From contig NZ_FORN01000010.1 of NCBI RefSeq assembly GCF_900114015.1, positions 1 to 64,000 on the forward strand: a stretch of 64,000 bases of DNA. Direction: 5' to 3'. The DNA is from Caulobacter sp. UNC279MFTsu5.1. Its GTDB lineage: Bacteria; Pseudomonadota; Alphaproteobacteria; Caulobacterales; Caulobacteraceae. The stretch's first letter is position 1. Every line of letters begins with the position of its first letter. Below are positions 46,454-55,538 of this stretch, piece by piece. The position numbers and the translations under genes were made by a program. The notes below the pieces were generated by a model. It had not been told where the DNA came from and searched no databases. It saw only the letters and a program-made list of their open reading frames with translations.

Positions 46454-47463
46454 GACACGATCGCCTTGATCACCCCCGCCTGCGGCTCCATCCAGCCCGG
46501 CAGGGCCTGGGCGACTTCCGCCAGGGTGGCGGCGTGGGTGTTCAGGGCCTTGGTGGGCACCTTGCCAGCCTTCATCGCCTCGACGACGGCGTCGAAGTCT
46601 TCCGGCGTGGCGTTGCGGCTGCCCAGCAGGGTCGTCTCGCGCTTGTGGAACTCCGGATCCGAGAAGGTGATGTCCGCCCCGACCACCGAGATCAGCACAT
46701 AGGTGCCGCCGTGGCCCACATAGGCGAAGCCGGCCTCCATAGCCTTGGGGTTGCCGGTGGCGTCGAAGACCACGTCGAAGAAGTCGCCGTCCGTGATGTC
46801 GGACAAGGCCTGCCGCGTGCCCTCGCCCAGGGCCGCGACATGGTCCGCGCCCAGGTGGTCGCGACAGAAGTCCAGGCGGTCCTGGCGGCCGTCCAGCGCG
46901 GTGACGATCCCGCCCTGGAGCTTGGCGAACAGCGCCGCGGCGATGCCGATCGGTCCGGCGCCGACCACCAGCACCGACTGGCCCGGCGTTATGGCGGCCC
47001 GGCGGACGGCGTGGGCGCCGATGGCCAGGAACTCGATCATCGCCGCCTCGTCCAGGCTGATCCCGTCGGCCTTGCGGACGAAGCCCTGGGGCACGGCCAG
47101 ATACTCCGCCATGCCGCCGTCGCGGTGCACGCCCAGCACCTGGATGTTCATGCAGCAGTTGGGCTTGGCCTTGCGGCAGGCCGCGCAGGTTCCGCAGGAC
47201 ATGTAGGGCATCACATAGACCGGATCGCCCGGGGCCAGGTCGCTGCCCATCGGCGCCTGGGCCACCTCGCCGGCCAGTTCGTGGCCCATCACGCGCGGAT
47301 AGGCCAGGAACGGCTGGGTGCCGCGATAGATGTGCATGTCGGTGCCGCACACCCCGACCCGGCGCACGCGGATCAGCACCTCGTCGTCCGCCCGCTCGGG
47401 GATCGGGCGGCGTTCGAGAACCAGTTGGCCGGGCGCGGCGCAGACCAGGGTGTCCATCATCAT
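46447..47463 (-). CDS. Zinc-dependent medium-chain alcohol dehydrogenase
   Basis: 338 aa MDR. Catalytic zinc ligands in VGVCGTDMH and GHELAG, a structural-zinc Cys cluster CGTCAACRKAKPNCC, and the Rossmann fold VLVVGAGPIGIAAALFAKLQG. It resembles the L-galactonate 5-dehydrogenase (LgoD)/sorbitol dehydrogenase branch. In fucose operons such enzymes may act on L-fucose, L-galactonate-like acids or lactaldehyde; the role here is not settled because an aldo/keto reductase and an SDR already cover the two oxidations of the standard route. Three successive ATG codons (47463, 47460, 47457) follow the permease stop; TGATG overlap suggests coupling. Confidence 0.88.
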   Translation of the reverse strand: MMMDTLVCAAPGQLVLERRPIPERADDEVLIRVRRVGVCGTDMHIYRGTQPFLAYPRVMGHELAGEVAQAPMGSDLAPGDPVYVMPYMSCGTCAACRKAKPNCCMNIQVLGVHRDGGMAEYLAVPQGFVRKADGISLDEAAMIEFLAIGAHAVRRAAITPGQSVLVVGAGPIGIAAALFAKLQGGIVTALDGRQDRLDFCRDHLGADHVAALGEGTRQALSDITDGDFFDVVFDATGNPKAMEAGFAYVGHGGTYVLISVVGADITFSDPEFHKRETTLLGSRNATPEDFDAVVEAMKAGKVPTKALNTHAATLAEVAQALPGWMEPQAGVIKAIVSC

Positions 47464-48767
47464 CAGTGAGCTCCGGCCGGGGCGGCCTTTAGGTCTTCGC
47501 GGGTGGCGCGGCCGGCGGTGAAGCCGAACAGCCCGACCACCGCGAAACAGGCGCAGGGCACCAGAATGGCCATGTTGATGGCGCTGACGTCCGAGACAGC
47601 TCCCATCAAAGTGGTCAGCACGGCCCCGCCGATAATGCTCATCACCAGGAACGACGAGCCGGTCTTGGTCAGCGGTCCCAGGCCCTTCAGCGAGCCGGCG
47701 AAGATGGTCGGGAACATGATCGACATGAAGAAGCTGGTCGAGGCCAAGGCGTAGAGCCCGACCTTGCCGCCCACCAGGGCCGCCACCAGGGTCAGGCCGA
47801 CATTGACCGCCGCGAACAGGCCCATCAGCAGCGAGGGGCTCAGGCGGTTCATGGCGGCCGTGCCGATGAAGCGTCCGGCCATGAAGCCGACCAGCGACCA
47901 CGACAGATAGGCCGCCGCCGCCTTCTCGCCCATTCCCGGCACCTCGTGCTGGGCGTAGCGGATCATGAAGCTCCAGACCCCGACCTGGGCGCCGACATAG
48001 AAGAACTGGGCGGCCACGCCGAACACGAACCGGGGCCGCGCCAGCAGGGCCGGGATCGCCTGGGCGGCGGGCAGGCCGGCCTCGTCCTCGCCGGGATCGG
48101 GCCGCCCCGCCTGATGGGGGAACTTGGTCAGCGCCACCAACAGCGCCCAGGCCAGCACCACGGCGGCGATGATCAGGTACGGAACCTGGGTCGAATGGGC
48201 CTCGGCGGTCTGGAAGGCGTTCAGCTGGGCCGGGGTCATGGCGGCGAACTCGGCCTTGGTCGGCTCCACGCCCGACAGGATGAACTGCCGGCCGACCACC
48301 ACGGCGGTGATCGAGCCCAGCGGATTGAAGGCCTGGGCGAAGTTGAGGCGCTGCTCGGCCCTGGCCGGGTCGCCCAGCACGGTGATCAAGGGATTGGCCG
48401 AGGTCTCCAGGAAGGCCAGGCCCGAGGCCAGGACGAACAGAGCGGCCAGGAAGAAGGAATACTGCCGCGCCTCGGCGGCGGGCCAGAACAGCAGGGCGCC
48501 CAGGCCGAACAGCAGCAGACCGACGATCACCGCGGCCTTGTAGCCGTAGCGGCGCATCACGGCGCTGGCCGGCAAGGCGAGGAAGAAATAGCCCAGATAG
48601 AAGGCCATCTGCACCAAGCCTGACTGCAGGTCGGTCAGGAAGAAGGCCTTCTTCAGGTGCGGGATCAGCACGTCGTTGAGGTTGTTGGCGACGCCCCACA
48701 GAAAGAACAGGGCGACGATGAGCACGAGCGGGGCCAGCGCCGTCCGCTCCGATTGACGTTGTTCCAT
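47463..48767 (-). CDS. fucP: L-fucose:H+ symporter (FucP family)
   Basis: 434 aa major facilitator permease with 12 hydrophobic segments. FucP hallmarks are clear: FFLWGVANNLNDVLIPHLKKAF with its Asn-Asp pair in TM1, FYLGYFFLALPASAVMRRYGYK, LETSANPLITVLG and LNFAQAFNPLGS. It would import L-fucose (possibly L-galactose or D-arabinose) with protons. The ATG at 48767 is preceded by AAGGAA; the upstream open frame crosses the promoter. First gene of the eight-gene minus-strand operon, divergent from the mutarotase gene. Confidence 0.93.
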   Translation of the reverse strand: MEQRQSERTALAPLVLIVALFFLWGVANNLNDVLIPHLKKAFFLTDLQSGLVQMAFYLGYFFLALPASAVMRRYGYKAAVIVGLLLFGLGALLFWPAAEARQYSFFLAALFVLASGLAFLETSANPLITVLGDPARAEQRLNFAQAFNPLGSITAVVVGRQFILSGVEPTKAEFAAMTPAQLNAFQTAEAHSTQVPYLIIAAVVLAWALLVALTKFPHQAGRPDPGEDEAGLPAAQAIPALLARPRFVFGVAAQFFYVGAQVGVWSFMIRYAQHEVPGMGEKAAAAYLSWSLVGFMAGRFIGTAAMNRLSPSLLMGLFAAVNVGLTLVAALVGGKVGLYALASTSFFMSIMFPTIFAGSLKGLGPLTKTGSSFLVMSIIGGAVLTTLMGAVSDVSAINMAILVPCACFAVVGLFGFTAGRATREDLKAAPAGAH

Positions 48768-48887
48768 GGGGTTCCTTCCAGGAGGGCGGTTGACCCGACC
48801 CCGCTTATCTGAAACGAAATCATCACATATGATATGGCGCGTCAAATATGAAAAGAGCGCGCCAAGGGACCCCAGGGAGGAAAACCC
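48768..48887. promoter_or_regulatory. Divergent fucose promoter/operator region
   Basis: An unusually AT-rich patch (about 48808-48855) in GC-rich surroundings. It contains ATCA-CATA-TGAT (48822-48833) and a longer imperfect dyad GGCGCG...CGCGCC (48836-48863) around CAAATATGAAAA. These are candidate binding sites for the operon's IclR protein. The mutarotase ribosome site AGGGAGGA lies at the right end. Confidence 0.5.
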
Positions 48888-49238
48888 ATGACCACGCGCT
48901 TTTGCTTCGCGTTGGATCTGCACGATGACCCCGAAACCATCGCGGCCTACCGCCGCTGGCACGCGCCGGGCGGTCCTCCCTCGGCCGTGACCGAGTCGAT
49001 TCGCCGAGCCGGGATCCTCGACATGCAGATCTGGCTGACCGGCCCTCGGCTGTTCATGATCATGGAGACCGGACCCGACTTCTCGCCCGAAGCCAAGGCG
49101 GCCGCCGACGCAGACAATCCTGACGTGCAGGCCTGGGAGGCGCTGATGGGCCAGTTGCAGAAGGCCCTGCCCTGGGCCGCGCCGGGCCAGAAGTGGACGC
49201 CGGCCGAACAGATCTTCAGCCTGGCCGAGCAGCCCTGA
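48888..49238 (+). CDS. L-fucose/L-rhamnose mutarotase-like protein
   Basis: 116 aa ferredoxin-like alpha/beta protein of the RhaM/YiiL mutarotase family. It shows the expected CFALDLHDDPETIAAYRRWH start, RRAGILDMQIWLTGPRLFMIMET and a late WEALMGQLQKALP. The family interconverts alpha and beta anomers of 6-deoxyhexoses, helping supply the anomer used by the dehydrogenase. A strong AGGGAGGA precedes the ATG. Divergently transcribed from the fucose operon across a shared promoter. L-fucose as substrate is inferred from context. Confidence 0.9.
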   Translation: MTTRFCFALDLHDDPETIAAYRRWHAPGGPPSAVTESIRRAGILDMQIWLTGPRLFMIMETGPDFSPEAKAAADADNPDVQAWEALMGQLQKALPWAAPGQKWTPAEQIFSLAEQP

Positions 49239-49244
49239 GGCGCA

Positions 49245-50669
49245 TCACGCCACGAACGGGAACGGCGACACCGCCTTGCTGGCCTCCTCGACCAACAGGG
49301 TCCGATTGATCGGCGCGGCGGCCCGTTGCGGACAGGCCGGCCGCTCGCAGATCCGGCACGACGGGCCGATCTCGATCGCCGCCGGCGCGGCGATGTCCAG
49401 CCCTCGGGCGTAGACCAGCTTGCCGGCGTGCTTGAGCTCGCAGCCCAGCCCCACCACCAGCTCGTCCTCCAGCCCCGCCTGCAGGCCCGACACCCGCCGC
49501 ACGGTGCGCGACAGGGTGAAATAGCGCTCGCGGTCCGGGGTCTCGATCACCTGGGTGACGATCCGCCCCGGGGTCTTGAAGCTGTCGTGGACGTTCCAGC
49601 GCGGACAGGCGCCGCCGAACCGCGAGAACGGGAACGGCCCGGCCGCGAAGCGCTTGGAGATGTTGCCGGCCGCGTCCAGCCGCATCATGAAGAACGGCAC
49701 GCCGCGCGACCCCGGCCGGCTGAGCGTGGTCAGGCGCTGGGCGGCCTGCTCGTAGCTGATCCCGAACCGCGCGCGCACCCGCTCGATGTCGTAGCCGCTG
49801 GCCTCCATGGCCGCCAGGAACGGCTCGTACGGCGTCATGATCGCCGCGGCCAGGTAGTTGTCGAGGAACACCTTGAGCAGCTGGCGCGTGGCGCGGTCGG
49901 GGGCCTGGAAACGGTCGGTCAGGGCCAACAGGGTCTCGCCCGCCTCCATCAGGCCCAGCTGGTAGCACATGGCGAAGATCCGGCTGGCCGGGGCCAGGGT
50001 CTCCGACAGCATCAACCGCTTGCGGTGATGGTCGTAGCGCCGCAGCGAGCCGGTCATGGTCTCGACCGGCATGACCCGCGCCTGGATGCCGAAGCGCTCC
50101 AGCAGCCGGGCGCGGACGGCGGGTCCCAGATCCTGGGGATCGGCCTTCATCGCCGCGACGATCGGCTCGGCCGCGGTCTCCAGTTCGGCGAAGTGGTTGC
50201 GCTGGGCGCCCACCAGGTCGCGCACCCAGTCGGTGGGCGAGTGGGAGGAGACCGGCGCGGCCCCGTCCGGACGCTCGAAGGCCCCCAGGTCGATCAGCCG
50301 GCCGCGGTCCAGATAGGCGCGATAGAGCCGCGCCATGGCCTCCGCGATGCCCGGCGACAGCTCGGCGACCTCGGCCGCCTCGTGGCGGCTGACGCCCAGG
50401 TCGGCGAACATCTTGTCGGCCAGCACCTCGTCCAGCCCCGCCCCGCCGCCCGGATCGTCGGCCGACAGGCTGCGTAGGTCCAGGTCGTAGGCGTCGGCCA
50501 GGCGCAGCAGGATCTGGGCGGTGACCGGCCGCTGGTTGCGTTCCAGCAGGTTCAGGTAGCTGGCCGAGACGCCCAGGTTCTCGGCCATGCGGCTCTGGGT
50601 GACGCCCAGGTCGCGCCGCAGCCGCTTGAGTCGGCCGCCGAGAAACAGCTTCTTGTCGTGGGTCGCCAT
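49245..50669 (-). CDS. ScfR/RamB-type short-chain fatty acyl-CoA regulator (XRE + IrrE-like)
   Basis: 474 aa. N-terminal XRE helix-turn-helix (about 10-65: LKRLRRDLGVTQSRMAENLGVSASYLNLLERNQRPV). The central DUF955/IrrE-like region (about 150-320) lacks an HExxH peptidase motif. The C-terminal DUF2083 domain ends in a Cys-rich CRICERPACPQRAAAPIN. Homologues (RamB, ScfR, PrpR-like) control glyoxylate shunt and propionate genes in response to acyl-CoA. It is divergent from aceA, the classic arrangement, and probably autoregulates through the shared 154-bp gap. The Cys cluster could bind metal or sense redox (inference). Confidence 0.92.
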   Translation of the reverse strand: MATHDKKLFLGGRLKRLRRDLGVTQSRMAENLGVSASYLNLLERNQRPVTAQILLRLADAYDLDLRSLSADDPGGGAGLDEVLADKMFADLGVSRHEAAEVAELSPGIAEAMARLYRAYLDRGRLIDLGAFERPDGAAPVSSHSPTDWVRDLVGAQRNHFAELETAAEPIVAAMKADPQDLGPAVRARLLERFGIQARVMPVETMTGSLRRYDHHRKRLMLSETLAPASRIFAMCYQLGLMEAGETLLALTDRFQAPDRATRQLLKVFLDNYLAAAIMTPYEPFLAAMEASGYDIERVRARFGISYEQAAQRLTTLSRPGSRGVPFFMMRLDAAGNISKRFAAGPFPFSRFGGACPRWNVHDSFKTPGRIVTQVIETPDRERYFTLSRTVRRVSGLQAGLEDELVVGLGCELKHAGKLVYARGLDIAAPAAIEIGPSCRICERPACPQRAAAPINRTLLVEEASKAVSPFPFVA

Positions 50670-50823
50670 TCGGTCACGTTGTCATGGATTTACAAGAATT
50701 ACAAAGTCGATTTATGACAAATTGCCTTCAATAGGTTCGACGCGCCGCGCGCCGCGACGCTAGCTCCCCTCACGAACTTTTCCGCCCGGCCTCCGCGGCC
50801 GAGCCGACGATGGGACAAGAGCC
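50670..50823. promoter_or_regulatory. Shared regulator/aceA promoter with inverted repeat
   Basis: AT-rich for this genome. TTGTCAT (50679-50685) and its inverse ATGACAA (50714-50720) are 28 bp apart, and between them TTTACAA and ATTACAAAG form a direct repeat. Spacing and symmetry suit binding of the RamB-like dimer encoded at its left edge. Proposed by eye only. Confidence 0.5.
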
Positions 50824-52443
50824 ATGACGCTGCGCAAGACCTACGCCGAACACCGCCAAGCCCTGCTGGCCCGCTATCCCGACGGCGCGGCGCCGGGCGG
50901 CGTCGCGGTGGACGACATCATCCAGCTGAAGCTGCAGAACACCTTTTCGACCCACCTGGACATCGCCCGCCAGATGGCCGGCGTCATGCGCGCCGACATG
51001 GCCGAGTACGACGCCGACAGCGGCAAGTTCACCCAGTCGCTGGGCTGCTGGTCGGGCTTCCACGCCCAGCAGATGATCAAGTCGGTCAAGCGCCTGCGCG
51101 GCACGACCAAGGGGGCCTATGTCTACCTGTCCGGCTGGATGGTGGCGGGCCTGCGCAACCGCTTCGGCCATCTGCCCGACCAGTCGATGCACGAGAAGAC
51201 CTCGGTGGTCGACCTGATCGAGGAGATCTACGTCTCGCTGCGCCAGGCCGACGAGGTGGCGATCAACGACCTGTTCAAAACCCTGCGCGCGGCCCGCGAA
51301 GCGGGCGACGCCGTCGCCGAACAGGCGGCCATCAAGGCCATCGACGGCTTCGAGACCCACGTCGTGCCGATCATCGCCGACATCGACGCCGGCTTCGGCA
51401 ACGAGAACGCCACCTACCTGCTGGCCAAGGAGATGATCAAGGCCGGCGCCTGCTGCCTGCAGATCGAGAACCAGGTCTCTGACGCCAAGCAGTGCGGCCA
51501 CCAGGACGGCAAGGTCACCGTGCCGCGCGAGGACTTCATCGAGAAGCTGCGCGCCTGCCGCCTGGCCTTCGAAGAGCTGGGCGTCGACCAGGGCGTGATC
51601 GTCGCCCGCACCGACAGCCTGGGCGCGGGCCTGACCCAGAAGGTGCCGGTCAGCCAGGAGCCCGGCGACCTGGCCAGCGACTACATCAAGTGGCTGAAGA
51701 CCGAGGCCATCACCGAGGGCAACCCCATCCTGCCGGGCGAGCTGGCGCTGTACCGCGACGGCCGGTTCGAAAAGCCGGTGCGCATGCCCAACGGCCTGTT
51801 CGCCTTCCAGGAGGGCACTGGCCGGGCCCGGGTGATCGAGGACTGCATCGCTTCGCTGACCCAGGGCGGCGCCGACCTGCTGTGGATCGAGACCGACACC
51901 CCCAATGTCGACGAGATCGCCTCGATGGTGGCCGAGATCCGCAAGGTCGTGCCCAACGCCAAGCTGACCTACAACAACTCGCCGTCGTTCAACTGGACAC
52001 TGAACCTGCGCCGCCAGGTGCGTGACCAGTGGATCGCCGAAGGCAAGATCCACAAGGACAGCTATCCCGACGGCGCGGGCCTGATGTCGGCCGAGTTCGA
52101 CGCCAGCGATCTGGGCCGCGAGACCGACGAACGCCTGGCCCGATTCCAGGTCGACATCTCGGCCCGGGCCGGGGTGTTCCACAACCTGATCACCCTGCCG
52201 ACCTTCCACCTGACGGCCAAGAGCATGGACGAGCTGTCGCGCGGCTATTTCGGCGAGGACCGGATGAAGGCCTACGTCAATTCGGTGCAGCGCGAGGAGA
52301 TCCGCCGCGGCGTCTCGGCGGTCAAGCACCAGCACGAGGTCGGCTCGGACCTGGGCGACAGCTTCAAGGAGATGGTCGCCGGCGAGCGCGCCCTGAAGGC
52401 CGGCGGCCACGCCAACACCATGAACCAGTTCGCCGCCGAATAG
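50824..52443 (+). CDS. aceA: Isocitrate lyase
   Basis: 539 aa, the long bacterial form (Pseudomonas type) rather than the ~430-aa E. coli form. Cleaves isocitrate to glyoxylate and succinate. The catalytic loop is KQCGH with Cys224 in DAKQCGHQDGKV. The DIDAGFGNENATYLLAKEM and NNSPSFNW stretches are the Mg/substrate region. The start at 50824 (MTLRKTYAEHRQALL) fits. It is followed by a 77-aa gene and malate synthase in the same direction, giving a compact glyoxylate operon. Confidence 0.96.
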   Translation: MTLRKTYAEHRQALLARYPDGAAPGGVAVDDIIQLKLQNTFSTHLDIARQMAGVMRADMAEYDADSGKFTQSLGCWSGFHAQQMIKSVKRLRGTTKGAYVYLSGWMVAGLRNRFGHLPDQSMHEKTSVVDLIEEIYVSLRQADEVAINDLFKTLRAAREAGDAVAEQAAIKAIDGFETHVVPIIADIDAGFGNENATYLLAKEMIKAGACCLQIENQVSDAKQCGHQDGKVTVPREDFIEKLRACRLAFEELGVDQGVIVARTDSLGAGLTQKVPVSQEPGDLASDYIKWLKTEAITEGNPILPGELALYRDGRFEKPVRMPNGLFAFQEGTGRARVIEDCIASLTQGGADLLWIETDTPNVDEIASMVAEIRKVVPNAKLTYNNSPSFNWTLNLRRQVRDQWIAEGKIHKDSYPDGAGLMSAEFDASDLGRETDERLARFQVDISARAGVFHNLITLPTFHLTAKSMDELSRGYFGEDRMKAYVNSVQREEIRRGVSAVKHQHEVGSDLGDSFKEMVAGERALKAGGHANTMNQFAAE

Positions 52444-52488
52444 CCGGCGAAACGCCCCTTCCCCGTCCACCCGATCAAGGAGTCCATC

Positions 52489-52722
52489 ATGACCGCCACG
52501 CAGTTTGCTCCCGCCGCCATGCCGAACCCCACCGACCAGCAACGGGCGGTCGATCGGGTGGCCGAGGCCGCCCACCGCCTGAACGAGGCGGTGCAGCGCG
52601 CCATCGCGGCCGGCTATTCGGTCGAACTGGTGCGCACCTCGCGCCACCACGACGGCGCGGGCAACTGGGGCGACCAGATCGTCCCGACCGTTCGTCCCAA
52701 TGGCGCCGCCAAGAGCGCCTGA
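52489..52722 (+). CDS. 77-aa protein in the glyoxylate operon, function unknown
   Basis: A strong AAGGAG seven bases before the ATG and GC-biased codons argue it is translated. The sequence has a disordered start (about 1-15), an amphipathic helix (about 17-42: QQRAVDRVAEAAHRLNEAVQRAIAA), then GYSVELVRTSRHHDGAGNWGDQIVPTV. No family recognised. It lies 46 bp after aceA and 48 bp before aceB, same strand, so it is co-expressed with both. A regulatory or assembly role for these enzymes is possible but unsupported by sequence. Confidence 0.8.
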   Translation: MTATQFAPAAMPNPTDQQRAVDRVAEAAHRLNEAVQRAIAAGYSVELVRTSRHHDGAGNWGDQIVPTVRPNGAAKSA

Positions 52723-52769
52723 GCTAAGACACCTCGTCGACACGCCCTTACAGACCCGCAGGATCCGCC

Positions 52770-54350
<1,581 letters not shown>

Positions 54351-54397
54351 CGCGGACAGGTCGGCCGCGCCGGGCGGCTTGACCGCGGGCCGGGTCG

Positions 54398-55441
54398 TCA
54401 GCCCAGCCGCAGGCCGCACAGGGCGGCGATGATCGTCGCCGACAGCGCGGCCGCCAGCCCCAGGCCGGCCCACCAGACGCGCTGGACGACGGCCGGACGC
54501 GCGCCGTGGGCCAGCAGCACGCCGCGCAGGCCGCAGAACAGGTGGGCGACGACGAAGAACACGCCCAGGGCGTAGTGCGGCACGAGGCGGATGTTCCAGG
54601 CGTCCAGCAGCAGGCCGTCCGGCGCGCCGCTGGCCCAGGCCCAGTCGGTCTGGATGCCGTGGACGGCGCGGGCCGACACCAGCGCCGAATTCAGGTGAGT
54701 GAGGATGAAGGCGGCCAGATAGGCGCCCGAGCCGACCTGGATCGTCCGGGCCAGGTCCATCCGTCCCGCGCTCCAGCGCCAGGCCAGCCGCAGCCCGACG
54801 GCCACCTGGAACAGCAGCAGGCCGACCAGCAGCGGCTCGACGATGGAGGACCGGTAGATCACCCGGCCGGCCTTCATGATCCGACCGTGCGCCTCGGGGC
54901 CGAACAGGCCGGTCAGATGGTTCGAGAGGTGGAACGCCACGAACAGCAGGATCAACGCCCCCGTGACGCCGTGGACCACGCGCAGACGGCCCGACGCCCG
55001 GGTCGGCGCCGGCGCGTCGGGCGACCGGGCCAGCGAAGCCGTCACGCCGGCCAGAATCCAGGCCACGGGCCAGATCCAGACGTCGCGGACAGGCGAATGC
55101 AGCAGGCCCGCCACCACGCCCGTCAGGACGAACAGCGGCGGCGCCGCCAGGGCCGCGAAGCCCAGGCGGCGCGCCGCCGGTCCCAACGTCCCCACCGCCG
55201 GCAGCGGATCATCCACCAGGGTCAGGACCAAGCCGGCCAGCGGCAGGGCGAAGGCGACGGCCAGCCACAGCCCCGCCCCGATCGCTCCGGCGGTCGATCC
55301 CGTCGCGATCGCCGCGTGAAACGCCCGCAGCGCCCACGGATAGAGGATCGCCAGGGCGACCGGCAGCCAGGGCGCGGCCCGGGACCACGATGCATCGGTG
55401 TCGCGCTCCAGGCGAGTGGGCGAGGTGTTCGGGATGTCCAC
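54398..55441 (-). CDS. Putative heme-b transmembrane protein (SdhC/FrdC-like), function unknown
   Basis: 347 aa with about eight hydrophobic segments (roughly 24-45, 56-75, 95-114, 120-136, 156-176, 198-216, 232-250, 288-308, 322-342). Around residues 157-175 VVHGVTGALILLFVAFHLSNHLTG resembles the heme-binding span of succinate dehydrogenase cytochrome b556 (H-RITG...FHLLNH). More His recur in HLNSALV and HYALGVFFVVAHLFCG, as if paired axial ligands exist. It is about three times the length of SdhC and has no flavoprotein or iron-sulfur partner beside it. GTG start with GGAG six bases upstream. Divergent from a MocR regulator, which may control it. Confidence 0.72.
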   Translation of the reverse strand: MDIPNTSPTRLERDTDASWSRAAPWLPVALAILYPWALRAFHAAIATGSTAGAIGAGLWLAVAFALPLAGLVLTLVDDPLPAVGTLGPAARRLGFAALAAPPLFVLTGVVAGLLHSPVRDVWIWPVAWILAGVTASLARSPDAPAPTRASGRLRVVHGVTGALILLFVAFHLSNHLTGLFGPEAHGRIMKAGRVIYRSSIVEPLLVGLLLFQVAVGLRLAWRWSAGRMDLARTIQVGSGAYLAAFILTHLNSALVSARAVHGIQTDWAWASGAPDGLLLDAWNIRLVPHYALGVFFVVAHLFCGLRGVLLAHGARPAVVQRVWWAGLGLAAALSATIIAALCGLRLG

Positions 55442-55538
55442 GGGCGTCTCCGGCCGCCGAAACTCTCTCCGGCGGTCGGATAGAGGACGATCATTGGCTC
55501 ATTGCCTAGGGCCGCTTTCGATGAAAATGATTAGGCCA

